DNA from: Xylophilus rhododendri
GTDB taxonomy: Bacteria; Pseudomonadota; Gammaproteobacteria; Burkholderiales; Burkholderiaceae_C
Direction: 5' to 3'
Length of the DNA: 64,000 bases
Assembly: GCF_009906855.1 (NCBI RefSeq)
Contig: NZ_CP047650.1
Span: 5,394,001-5,458,000, forward strand
Each line of letters starts with the position of its first letter. Positions within the stretch are counted from its first letter, which is position 1. Below are positions 45,243-54,851 of this stretch, in pieces. The notes under the pieces are model-generated. The model searched no databases. It saw nothing but the letters and a program-made list of their open reading frames with translations, and was not told where the DNA came from. The translations under genes were made by a program, and so were the position numbers.

Positions 45243-45899
45243 TCAGCCCTTTTCGGTCCTGGCGTCGGCGTCAGCCTTGGCCTTGGCCTTGCGGGCTTCC
45301 ATGGCCTTCTGCACATCCATGCTTTCGGCGCGCACCTGGGTCATCTGCGCCCAGACCCTGGCCAGGTCCTGCACCGACATGTCCTGGCTGAGTTCCTTGA
45401 ACTTGCGTTCCGTGTCGTCGGGGCGCTCGGTGGAGGAGCCCGGCGGCCGGGTCAGCCGCACCTGCATGGCGCCGGACTTCAGGTCGGGCTGGTATTCCAG
45501 CAGCAGGGTGTCGTAGTCGAAGGTCCAGGTCTCGTCCACCGCCAGGCGCTTCTCGCTGATCTGGGTGGACATCTCGTAGCTGAGGATGCGCACCTTGTCC
45601 AGGCGCACCCGCAGGTCGAACAGGCGCAGCGAGGCGTCCTCCATCTGGATGGAGGCGCTCAGCTCGGTGCCGTTGCGCATGGCCGAGAGCATGGCGGTGG
45701 TGGACCGGTCCATGGTCTTGGTGAAGGACAGCACCGAGGGGCGAATCGCCTCGGGATCGTCCTTGTTGCTGGAGGGATCGAGCTTCCAGTTCCAGTCGTC
45801 GATCTCGATCCAGTCGCGCTTGCCGGCCACGAGCGACTCGCCCTTGATCGCGCCGGAGGGCGCGGTGAGCATCAGAAAGAGTCTTGCGTTCTCGGCCAT
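45243..45899 (-). CDS. Hcp-family protein with C-terminal helical extension
   Basis: 218 residues. Residues 1-155 follow the Hcp fold (LMLTAPSGAIKGESLVAGKR, DWIEIDDWNWKLD, SVLSFTKTMDRSTTAMLSAM, ILSYEMSTQISEKR, TFDYDTLLLEYQP). About 60 residues of charged helix (FKELSQDMSVQDLARVWAQM, MEARKAKAKADADARTEKG) are added at the end, which ordinary Hcp lacks. It is diverged from the two consecutive classical hcp genes upstream. The tail might plug the tube, bind a chaperone, or carry cargo. Confidence 0.75.
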   Translation of the reverse strand: MAENARLFLMLTAPSGAIKGESLVAGKRDWIEIDDWNWKLDPSSNKDDPEAIRPSVLSFTKTMDRSTTAMLSAMRNGTELSASIQMEDASLRLFDLRVRLDKVRILSYEMSTQISEKRLAVDETWTFDYDTLLLEYQPDLKSGAMQVRLTRPPGSSTERPDDTERKFKELSQDMSVQDLARVWAQMTQVRAESMDVQKAMEARKAKAKADADARTEKG

Positions 45900-45911
45900 G
45901 TCGATCCGGTC

Positions 45912-46412
45912 CTAGGCTTGCGTGCGCGACTTGGGGATGTCGTAGGTGGTGGGGCTCTCGCGGCCCTGGGCGGTGCGCATCAGCGGGAAGTAGCGCAGGG
46001 TGCCGGTCTCGAAGGACAGCACCAGTTCCTCGGCCACCCGCATGACCGAGCCCGAGTCGGCGGCGCGCGCCGACAGGCTGACGACGAAGCACTTGGCCAG
46101 CGACATCTCCAGCATCACCAGCGGCTTGTCGTCGTGCAGGGTGGAGTCGGCCAGGGTGATCACGGCGCTGCCGATCTCCTGCTGGTTCTTCATGTAGCCG
46201 TACAGCGCGGTGCTGGCCCGGTCGAACACCTTGCCGAGCTTGACGTGGCCGTGCGAGACGGTCGTGCGGGTGCCGGTGCCGGTGGGCACATGCTTGGCGC
46301 TGGTGCTCCAGCCGAAGGTGTCGAGCACGATCTGGCCCGCGAAACCCTGCGTGGTGGCGTCGCCCGCGAGCGCCCGGTTCCCGACCGCCAGCTTGAGGAA
46401 AAGGGTCGACAT
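45912..46412 (-). CDS. Diverged Hcp-family tube protein
   Basis: 166 residues with an Hcp-like beta-barrel pattern: LFLKLAVGNRALAGDATTQG, IVLDTFGWSTSAKH, GHVKLGKVFDRASTALYGYM, VMLEMSLAKCFVVSLSARA and ELVLSFETGTLRYFPL. Sequence similarity to the two neighbouring classical Hcp proteins is low but order and length fit. 64 bases after hcp2 and 12 bases before the extended Hcp gene. Confidence 0.7.
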   Translation of the reverse strand: MSTLFLKLAVGNRALAGDATTQGFAGQIVLDTFGWSTSAKHVPTGTGTRTTVSHGHVKLGKVFDRASTALYGYMKNQQEIGSAVITLADSTLHDDKPLVMLEMSLAKCFVVSLSARAADSGSVMRVAEELVLSFETGTLRYFPLMRTAQGRESPTTYDIPKSRTQA

Positions 46413-46476
46413 GGTGGTGTTCTCCGGGCGGGGAGGCAGGCGGCGCCGCCAGGGCGCGGCCTGCCGCCTCTGCCGC

Positions 46477-47007
46477 CTACTTCAGCTTGTCGGCGATGGC
46501 GCTGCCGATCTTGTTTTCCTTGACGCTCCACTCGAAGCCGAGCGTGGTGTCGAGCGAGCCGTCGTTCTTCTGCGGCTTGTAGCCGACGAAGATCTCCTTG
46601 AAGACGAATTCCACGTCCTGGTTGAGCGAGCCGTCCTCGGCGCCCTTGGTCGAGACCTTGGTGACGAAGGCTTCGGTGACCTTGACCTGGAAGTAGGTCT
46701 CCGGGCCCTTGTCGGCACCGGTGGCCTTCAGCATCTCGATGGTGATCACCGGGAAGTGCTTGCCCGCGACGATCTTCGACAGGATGGCCGAGGAGGACAT
46801 GTCGAAGTAGTGGGTGATGTTGAGCACGCCCGGGGTGGCCTTGCCGACGGCCGCGCCGGTGCCCTTGGTGACGCTGTGCTCGGCCTCGATGTCCCAACCC
46901 CAGTCGGAGATCTCGATCCAGCCGTCGTCGCCGTGGTGGCCCTTTTGCATGGACTCGCCCTTGGGCACGTCCGCCTTGCCGAAATTGATGAAGCTATTGC
47001 CTGGCAT
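46477..47007 (-). CDS. hcp: T6SS tube protein Hcp (copy 2)
   Basis: 176 residues: MPGNSFINFGKADVPKGESM, DGWIEISDWGWDIEAEHS, GVLNITHYFDMSSSAIL and the C-terminal VFKEIFVGYKPQKNDGSLD. It is plainly a tandem duplicate of the preceding hcp gene, sharing the GTGAAVGK and TPGVLN blocks, with a 9-base gap to it. A GAGG ribosome binding site lies in front. Expected to form hexameric rings of the inner tube or to carry small effectors. Confidence 0.92.
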   Translation of the reverse strand: MPGNSFINFGKADVPKGESMQKGHHGDDGWIEISDWGWDIEAEHSVTKGTGAAVGKATPGVLNITHYFDMSSSAILSKIVAGKHFPVITIEMLKATGADKGPETYFQVKVTEAFVTKVSTKGAEDGSLNQDVEFVFKEIFVGYKPQKNDGSLDTTLGFEWSVKENKIGSAIADKLK

Positions 47008-47016
47008 GGTTCAACC

Positions 47017-47553
47017 TCACTTGATGGTCAGTTTGATATCAGGGGTTTCCTGAGTCATTTCCGCGATGTTCCAGCGGAAGAACAGGGCCGTGTCGAGCGT
47101 GCCGTTGTTCTTCTGGCGCTTGTAGCCGATGGACACCTGCTTGAAGACCATCTCCACGTCCTGCGAGACGGCGCCGTCCTCGCCGCCCTTGCTCGACACC
47201 TTGGTGATGAACACGTCCTTGGCGCTGAGCTGGAAGTACAGCTCGGGCTGGTCGCCACCGGTCTGCTTGAGCATGTCGATGGTGCAGGACTTGAAGTGGG
47301 TGCCGCGCACGATGAACTGCATCAGCACCGGCGAGGACTTGTCGTAGTAGTGGGTGAAGTTCAGCACGCCGGGGGTGGGCTTGCCGACGGCCGCGCCGGT
47401 GCCCTTGAGGTGGCTGGCCTCGGCCTCCACGTCCCAGCCCCAGTCGCTGATCTCGATCCAGCCGCCGGAGCCGAGATGGCCCGGCTGCAGCGATTCGCCC
47501 GGGGCGGTGCCGCCGTCGAGCTTCTCGAACTTGATGAATGCGTTTCCTGGCAT
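47017..47553 (-). CDS. hcp: T6SS tube protein Hcp (copy 1)
   Basis: 178 residues: MPGNAFIKFEKLDGG, GGWIEISDWGWDVEAEASHL, TPGVLNFTHYYDKSSPVLMQ and VFKQVSIGYKRQKNNGTLDT. This is the first hcp after the sheath genes and probably the main tube subunit. A GGAG site lies eight bases before the ATG. 48 bases separate it from tssC, with no terminator visible in between. Confidence 0.94.
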   Translation of the reverse strand: MPGNAFIKFEKLDGGTAPGESLQPGHLGSGGWIEISDWGWDVEAEASHLKGTGAAVGKPTPGVLNFTHYYDKSSPVLMQFIVRGTHFKSCTIDMLKQTGGDQPELYFQLSAKDVFITKVSSKGGEDGAVSQDVEMVFKQVSIGYKRQKNNGTLDTALFFRWNIAEMTQETPDIKLTIK

Positions 47554-47601
47554 GTTCTAACTCCAGTTCTTTGGTTGTCAGCGTTAGGCGTGCTGTGGCG
47601 C

Positions 47602-49095
47602 TCAGGATTTCTCGGAAGGCAGCTTGGACACGAGGCGCAGCGACACCGACAGGCCTTCGAGCTGGTAGTGCGGCTTGAGGAAGAACTTGGACTGGTAGTA
47701 GCCCGGAGCGCCTTCGACTTCCTCGATCACCACCTCGGCGGCGGCCAGCGGGCGCTCGGCCTTGGTCTGCTCGGTGGAGTTCTCCGGGTCCCCGTCGACG
47801 TACTGCTGGATCCAGCTGTTGAGCCAGCGCTCCATGGCGTCGCGTGTCTTGAAGGAGCCGACCTTGTCGCGCACCATGCACTTCAGGTAGTGCGCGAAGC
47901 GGTTGCAGGCGAACATGTACGGCAGGCGGGCGGCCAGGGCGGCGTTGGCGGTGGCGTCGGCGTCGTCGTACTCGGTGGGCTTTTGCAGGGACTGGGCGCC
48001 GATGAAGGCGGCGAAGTCGCTGTTCTTCCTGTGGATCATGGCCAGGAAGCCGTTCTTCGACAGCTCGGCTTCGCGGCGGTCGGAGATGGCGATCTCGGTC
48101 GGGCACTTCATGTCCACGCCGCCGTCGTCGGTGGGGAAGGTGTGCGAGGGCAGGTTCTCCACCGCGCCGCCGGACTCCACGCCGCGGATGCGCGAGCACC
48201 AGCCGTATTCCTTGAAGGAGCGGTTGATGTTGGTGGCCATGGCGTAGGCCGCGTTGCACCAGGCGTACTTGTCGTGGTCGTCGCCGGTGGTGTCTTCCTC
48301 GAAGTCGAAGGCATCGACCGGGCTGGTCTTGGCGCCGTAGGGCAGGCGGCCGAGGAAACGCGGCATGCACATCGCCAGGTAGCGGGCATCGTCGCTTTCG
48401 CGCAGCGACCGCCAGGCGGCGTATTCGGGCGTGGTGAAGATCTTGGTCAGGTCGCGCGGATTGGCCAGTTCCTGCCAGGAGTCCATCTGCATCACGGTGG
48501 GCGAGGCGCCGGTGATGAAGGGGGCGTGGGCGGAGGCGGCGATCTTGCTCATTTCGCCCAGCAGTTCCACGTCCGGCGGGGAATGGTCGAAGTGGTAGTC
48601 GCCGACGATGGCGCCGAAAGGCTCGCCGCCGAACTGGCCGTACTCTTCCTCGTAGAGCTTCTTGAACAGCGGCGACTGGTCCCAGGCCGTGCCCTTGTAG
48701 CGCTTGAGGGTCTTGCCGAGTTCCTGCTTGCTGATCGGCATGACGCGGATCTTGAGCTGCTCGTCGGTCTCGGTGTTGTTGACCATGTAGTGCAGGCCGC
48801 GCCAGGCCGATTCCAGCTTCTGGAAGTCGCCGTGGTGCAGGATCAGGTTGACCTGCTCGGAGAGCTTCTTGTCGAGCGCGGCGATCATCGATTCGATGCT
48901 GGCGACGGTGTCGCTGCTGATCAGCTTGACGTCGGCCAGGGCCTGCTGGGCCAGGGTCTGCACCGCCGATTCGACGGCCGAGCGGGCCTCGTCGGACTTG
49001 GGCTTGAATTCCTTGTTCAGCAGCGACGCGAAGTCGTTGCCCTCGAAGGTGACGCCCGTCAGAGCGCTGTCTGCTTGTACTGCTTGTTCAGCCAT
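47602..49095 (-). CDS. tssC: T6SS large sheath protein TssC
   Basis: 497 residues with the TssC landmarks: LILHHGDFQKLESAWRGLHY, FKKLYEEEYGQFGGEPFGAI, GDYHFDH, PRFLGRLPYGAKT and CNRFAHYLKCMVRDKVGSF, ending in the beta-hairpin LSVSLRLVSKLP. Good GGAG site before the ATG. With TssB it forms the contractile sheath. Confidence 0.97.
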   Translation of the reverse strand: MAEQAVQADSALTGVTFEGNDFASLLNKEFKPKSDEARSAVESAVQTLAQQALADVKLISSDTVASIESMIAALDKKLSEQVNLILHHGDFQKLESAWRGLHYMVNNTETDEQLKIRVMPISKQELGKTLKRYKGTAWDQSPLFKKLYEEEYGQFGGEPFGAIVGDYHFDHSPPDVELLGEMSKIAASAHAPFITGASPTVMQMDSWQELANPRDLTKIFTTPEYAAWRSLRESDDARYLAMCMPRFLGRLPYGAKTSPVDAFDFEEDTTGDDHDKYAWCNAAYAMATNINRSFKEYGWCSRIRGVESGGAVENLPSHTFPTDDGGVDMKCPTEIAISDRREAELSKNGFLAMIHRKNSDFAAFIGAQSLQKPTEYDDADATANAALAARLPYMFACNRFAHYLKCMVRDKVGSFKTRDAMERWLNSWIQQYVDGDPENSTEQTKAERPLAAAEVVIEEVEGAPGYYQSKFFLKPHYQLEGLSVSLRLVSKLPSEKS

Positions 49096-49119
49096 GGGGG
49101 TTGCTCCGGTCGGGGTGGA

Positions 49120-49620
49120 TCAGTTGCCGTCGCCCGGCTTGGCCGTGGCGCTCAGGGATTGCAGCAGCGAGGGGTCGTTGAGGACCTTGTTGATCAGCTC
49201 TTCGGCGCCGCCCTTGCCGTCCATGTAGGTGACCAGGTTGGACAGCTGCTGGCGTGCCTGCAGCAGCTTGTTGAGGCCTTCGACCTTGGCGGCCACGGCG
49301 GCCGGGGAGAAGTCGTCCATGTTCTCGAAGGTCAGGTCCACCGAGAGGTTGCCTTCGCCGGTCAGGGTGTTGGGTACGGTGAAGGCCACACGCGGCTTCA
49401 TGGCCTTCATGCGGGTGTCGAAGTTGTCGACGTCGAACTCCAGGAACTTGCGGTCGCCGACCGGCGGCAGCGGGTCTTCGGGCTTGCCGGCGAGGTCGGC
49501 CATCACACCCATCACGAAGGGCAGCTGGATCTTCTTTTCAGCGCCGTACAACTCGACGTCGTACTCGATCTGCACACGAGGCGCGCGGTTGCGCGCGATG
49601 AATTTCTGGCTGCTACCCAT
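49120..49620 (-). CDS. tssB: T6SS small sheath protein TssB
   Basis: 166 residues starting MGSSQKFIARNRAPRVQIEY and continuing with QLPFVMGVMADLAGKPED, RKFLEFDVDNFDTRMKAMKP and LSVDLTFENMDDFSPAAVAA. A GGAGA site precedes the ATG. It is separated from tssA by a 97-base gap that contains a rho-independent terminator, so part of its transcription may depend on read-through or on its own promoter. Confidence 0.97.
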   Translation of the reverse strand: MGSSQKFIARNRAPRVQIEYDVELYGAEKKIQLPFVMGVMADLAGKPEDPLPPVGDRKFLEFDVDNFDTRMKAMKPRVAFTVPNTLTGEGNLSVDLTFENMDDFSPAAVAAKVEGLNKLLQARQQLSNLVTYMDGKGGAEELINKVLNDPSLLQSLSATAKPGDGN

Positions 49621-49690
49621 GGTGGATCTCCGCTTGCGTCTAGGACAGGAAAAACGAGGGCTGCGGGCCGCTCGCCGGTGGTCGTTTTCG

Positions 49691-49717
49691 AAAAAAAAGG
49701 GGCGCGGTTCGCGTCCC
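49691..49717 (-). terminator. Intrinsic terminator between tssA and tssB
   Basis: On the minus strand, immediately after the tssA stop codon, GGGACGCG (plus 49710-49717) and CGCGCCCC (plus 49699-49706) form an 8-base stem with one A-C mismatch and a 3-base loop (AAC), followed by eight T residues (plus 49691-49698 as A). This is a textbook rho-independent terminator placed inside the operon. Confidence 0.8.
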
Positions 49718-50794
49718 TCAATAGGAGTCGGAGCCCTCGTTGAGGGTCTCCGGGTCTACGCCCAGGATGCGGGCGATCTCGCCGACGGCATCGGGCGCCA
49801 GGTCCTTGATCAGGTGCAGGAAGCCCTTGTCGATCAGGCGTTCGGCACGGCGCAGCAGCAGCTGCGCCGGGTTGGTGGGTTCGTGGCGGTCGAGGTAGGC
49901 GCAGATCAGGCCGATGGCGCGGATCGCGTCCTGGCGGCTCTCCACGCTGTGCACGCCGCTGGTGCCGGCGCGGCGGGCGCCCGGCGCGGCCGATGCGGCG
50001 GCGGGCGTGGCGCTGTCGTCGCCGGATTCATCGCTGGCGGATTCGCCGTTGTCGCCGTCCTCGCCGCCTTCGGCCGAGGCCTCGCCCGAGGGCAGCAGCG
50101 ACTGCACGGCGGTGAGCATGCCGCGCAGGGTCTTGACGTCGACCGCGCTGTCGATGCCGAAGCGGTCGTTCATCAGGCGCTGCAGGGCCTTGAGCGCCTC
50201 CAGGCCTTCGTCGGTGGCTTCGCGCACCTTCTGGGCCATCTCGGGCATGTCGGCGAGCATGCCGGTGATCTGGCCGGCGGTGGGGCCGAATTCGTCGGCG
50301 CGCGGCGCCAGGCGCTCCAGCGCGATCTCCACGTCGCGCACCCGGGTGCCGCCCATGTGGCGGTCCATCACCAGCTGGGCGGAGCGCACGTCGCCGAGCA
50401 GGCTGTCGAGCGAATCCAGGGCGCCGAGGGCGCTGAGGCGGGCGAAGGTGTCGCCGTCGTCCGGGTCGGGACGGGGATGCAGGGTGTCCCAGAAGTTGTC
50501 GAGCAGGCCGTGGATCAGCACCAGGCCGGGCGCCAGCGCGGGCAGGCCTTCGAGGTTGAGCACGGCGCGGGTCCAGAGCAGGGCCACACGCAGGTCGCGG
50601 GTGCGCTGGAACAGGCCTTCGGCCAGCTCGCGGGCCAGCGGCCAGGCGGGCGGTTCGGCGGGGCCGAACTGGGTCTCGGGCCGGCCGTTGGCGGCCTGGG
50701 TCAGCTCCATGAAGGCCGGGTCGTATTCCAGGTCCTCGCCGGTGGTGTCCTCGGCCAGGGGCTCCAGCCAGGGCATGACGGATGCCTTATCCAT
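49718..50794 (-). CDS. tssA: T6SS cap/baseplate protein TssA
   Basis: 358 residues. The ImpA_N domain (about 8-125) has MPWLEPLAEDTTGEDLEYDP, FMELTQAANG, RDLRVALLWTRAVLNLEGLP and NFWDTLHPRPDPDDGDTF. An acidic, alanine-rich linker (about 235-285) follows, then a C-terminal helical domain, VHSVESRQDAIRAIGLICAY, PAQLLLRRAERLIDKGFLHL. Short class of TssA. First gene of the cluster, immediately downstream of the divergent control region. Confidence 0.94.
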   Translation of the reverse strand: MDKASVMPWLEPLAEDTTGEDLEYDPAFMELTQAANGRPETQFGPAEPPAWPLARELAEGLFQRTRDLRVALLWTRAVLNLEGLPALAPGLVLIHGLLDNFWDTLHPRPDPDDGDTFARLSALGALDSLDSLLGDVRSAQLVMDRHMGGTRVRDVEIALERLAPRADEFGPTAGQITGMLADMPEMAQKVREATDEGLEALKALQRLMNDRFGIDSAVDVKTLRGMLTAVQSLLPSGEASAEGGEDGDNGESASDESGDDSATPAAASAAPGARRAGTSGVHSVESRQDAIRAIGLICAYLDRHEPTNPAQLLLRRAERLIDKGFLHLIKDLAPDAVGEIARILGVDPETLNEGSDSY

Positions 50795-50806
50795 GTGGGC
50801 AGCCTC

Positions 50807-50821
50807 GCATTTTCAAAATGC
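50807..50821. promoter_or_regulatory. Perfect inverted repeat GCATTTT-C-AAAATGC before tssA
   Basis: 15 bases, 7-1-7, ending 13 bases upstream of the tssA ATG and just upstream of its GAGG ribosome binding site. It could be an operator or a small leader hairpin able to affect translation of tssA. Confidence 0.55.
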
Positions 50822-50993
50822 AAGAAAAGTAAGCATCCAGCATGGACGGACAGGCGAGCATGGCGGTGGAGTTTCCTCGCCCGGAGGCGTTAATTTCGGG
50901 GCCGAATGTAACACTATGCAGCAGCGCGACGCAGGAAAAAATGCGCTTTCCCGCGGGTCATTTTTTCGTCATTTCAGAGGAGCATGGTCCCTA

Positions 50994-51009
50994 AGCCGCG
51001 GCTGTGCCA
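50994..51009 (-). promoter_or_regulatory. Weak sigma-54-like promoter for the T6SS operon
   Basis: The minus strand reads TGGCACAGCCGCGGCT: a perfect TGGCAC -24 element and a GC at the correct ten-base distance, but a poor -12 element (CGGCT). It would give a leader of about 190 bases before tssA. Several T6SS clusters are RpoN-dependent, but no enhancer-binding protein is encoded here. Confidence 0.25.
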
Positions 51010-51245
51010 AGCGATTTTCGAGACGCTAGGGTTTAACCTCATATCTTGATCGTGTGCTTGACGTCAACGCGGTATTGACTGCCGAAATTTGCTTGCGCAT
51101 GCCTATTTTGATGGCAAACGGCCATGGCTAACGGCACAATTGGTTTCATTACTTCTCGCTATGCAGACCCGGGCTTCGCGCCTCGTCCACACGCCACCAT
51201 GCATCCAGATCCGCAGCCGTCGAATTCCCCTGGCGAGGCCCCGGC

Positions 51246-53117
51246 ATGAGCGACAGGAGCAGCCTGCCGGACGATGACCGCACCCAGGTCCTGACCGACG
51301 CACCCACCGGCCTGCCGGGCCAGGCCTCCTTCGGCGGCGCGGCGGCCGACGATGCCACCGTGATCCGCACGCCCGGCGCACCGCCGCCGGCAGCATCCGA
51401 AGACAAACACGACGCCAGCCTGCTGGCCATCGGCGCCCGTGTCGCCGAGTTCGAGATCACCCGGGTGGTGGGGCAGGGCGGTTTCGGCGTGGTCTACGAG
51501 GCGCACGACCACACGCTGGAACGCCAGGTGGCCATCAAGGAGTACCTGCCGACATCCCTCTCCACCCGCCAGCCCGAGGGCGGCGTGGTGCCGCTGTCGG
51601 AACGCCACCGCGAGACCTTCGACCTGGGCATGCGCAGCTTCATCAACGAAGCCAAGCTGCTGGCCCAGTTCGACCATCCCTCGCTGCTCAAGGTCTACCG
51701 TTTCTGGCAGGAGCGCGGCACCACCTATATGGTGATGCCCTTCTACCAGGGCGACACCCTGCGCGACGCGCTGGCCGCCGCACACGCCAGCCACGAAGGC
51801 GTGGACGAGGGCTGGCTGCTGCAGGTGATGGACGGCGTGACCCAGGCCCTGGGCGTGATGCACGCGGCCAATTGCTTCCACCGCGACATCGCGCCGGACA
51901 ACATCCTGCTGCTGGAGGGCTCCGGCCGCCCGGTGGTTCTGGACTTCGGCGCGGCGCGCCGTGTCATCACCGACAAGACGCAGGCGATGACGGTGATCCT
52001 CAAGCCCGGCTACGCGCCCATCGAGCAGTACGCCGAGATGCCGGACATGTCGCAGGGCCCGTGGACCGACGTCTATGCGCTGGCGGCGGTGATGCATGTG
52101 GCGGTGACGGGCAAGTCGCCGCCGCCTTCCATCGCACGGATGATGTCGGACAGCTACGAGCCGCTGGCGGCCCAGACAGCGCTGCTGCAGCGCTTCGGCG
52201 TGGAGGTGCTGGCCGCCATCGATGCCGGGCTGGCGGTGCGGCCGGACGGCCGTCCGCAGTCCATGGACGAATTCCGCATCGCGCTCGGACTGGGGCCTTC
52301 GCCGGCCCAGGAGGGCGCGACCGTGGCGATGCCGGGCAGCGGTCGGGGCGGCAGTTCCGGTCCGCGCACGACGACCCGCATGCCGACGCAGCCTGGAGCG
52401 AAGACGGCGCCCAAGGTGCAGGAGCAGAAGGGCAACAAGACTGCATTGATCGCCGCCGTGGTCGCGGTGGTGGTCGTCGGCGGTGCGGGCGCCTTCTGGT
52501 GGTCCGGCCGGTCCGCGCCGGTGCCGGTTGCCAGCACCGCACCTGCAGCGGCAGCACCGGCCGTGGCCGCAGCCCCGGCACCGACCGCGCCGCCCCAGGC
52601 CGCTCCCCGCACGCCGCTGCAGTCACTGCAGGCCCTGGCCGACGGCGCCGCGCCCGATTTCGCGGTGAGCGCCAAGGCGGTCAAGCCGGTGGTCGCCATC
52701 GGCAAGGACAAGCTGGGCTTCGAGATCCGCAGCGCGCGCGAGGGCTTCGCCTATGTCTACATGCTGTCCAGCGGCGGGGAGCTTTATCTGATGTTCCCTA
52801 ACCTGCTGGACAAGTACAACAAGGTGACGGCCAACCAGACCCTGACGCTGCCGCGCGCCTCCTGGCCGATGAATTCCGGCGGACCCGCCGGCACCAACGA
52901 ATTCGTGGTGGTGGTGAGCGAGCACGAGCGCGACTACAGCGCCGCCGGCACCCAGAGCGACGGCGTGTTCCCGCAGTTCCAGCTGCCGGTGCTGGCCGCG
53001 CTGGAGACCGCGCGCGGCACCGGGCCGACGCCCTTGCTGGGCAAGCCGGTGTGCCAGGGCGGGGCGCCCTGCAACGACGTCTATGGCGTCGCCCGTTTCA
53101 GCATCGTCGAGAAATAA
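51246..53117 (+). CDS. ppkA: T6SS-associated Ser/Thr protein kinase (PpkA type) with DUF4384 domain
   Basis: 623 residues. Kinase domain about 70-345: glycine loop VGQGGFGVVYEA (75-86), ATP lysine K98 in VAIKEY, catalytic HRD at 212-214 in FHRDIAPDNI, DFG at 233-235. A threonine-rich N-terminus (DDRTQVLTDAPT, DDATVIRTPG) offers phosphorylation sites for FHA binding. One membrane helix at about 397-418 is followed by a proline/alanine linker and a periplasmic DUF4384 domain (FEIRSAREGFAYVYMLSSGG, LYLMFPN). It should phosphorylate Fha to switch T6SS on, opposed by PppA. First gene of the plus-strand operon. Confidence 0.93.
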   Translation: MSDRSSLPDDDRTQVLTDAPTGLPGQASFGGAAADDATVIRTPGAPPPAASEDKHDASLLAIGARVAEFEITRVVGQGGFGVVYEAHDHTLERQVAIKEYLPTSLSTRQPEGGVVPLSERHRETFDLGMRSFINEAKLLAQFDHPSLLKVYRFWQERGTTYMVMPFYQGDTLRDALAAAHASHEGVDEGWLLQVMDGVTQALGVMHAANCFHRDIAPDNILLLEGSGRPVVLDFGAARRVITDKTQAMTVILKPGYAPIEQYAEMPDMSQGPWTDVYALAAVMHVAVTGKSPPPSIARMMSDSYEPLAAQTALLQRFGVEVLAAIDAGLAVRPDGRPQSMDEFRIALGLGPSPAQEGATVAMPGSGRGGSSGPRTTTRMPTQPGAKTAPKVQEQKGNKTALIAAVVAVVVVGGAGAFWWSGRSAPVPVASTAPAAAAPAVAAAPAPTAPPQAAPRTPLQSLQALADGAAPDFAVSAKAVKPVVAIGKDKLGFEIRSAREGFAYVYMLSSGGELYLMFPNLLDKYNKVTANQTLTLPRASWPMNSGGPAGTNEFVVVVSEHERDYSAAGTQSDGVFPQFQLPVLAALETARGTGPTPLLGKPVCQGGAPCNDVYGVARFSIVEK

Positions 53118-53174
53118 ACCATGGCGTGGCCGGGCCGCGCGGCGGCCGGCCCGCCCGCGCAGCAGAAGGACGCC

Positions 53175-54843
<1,669 letters not shown>

Positions 54844-54851
<8 letters not shown>

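Larger units (their letters stand above)
50795..51245. promoter_or_regulatory. Divergent control region between T6SS operon and ppkA operon
   Basis: 450 bases without a credible gene, less GC-rich than its flanks. It holds the starts of two long operons. Noted inside: a perfect 7-1-7 inverted repeat next to tssA (50807-50821), a sigma-54-like element for the minus strand (50994-51009), and the palindrome TTGACGTCAA at 51058-51067. No clear sigma-70 -35/-10 pair could be set with confidence for either direction. Confidence 0.7.

Noticed and set aside
51058..51067. TTGACGTCAA palindrome as a -35 box for ppkA
   Set aside because: No -10 element at 16-18 bases downstream; a 10-base palindrome alone is not enough.
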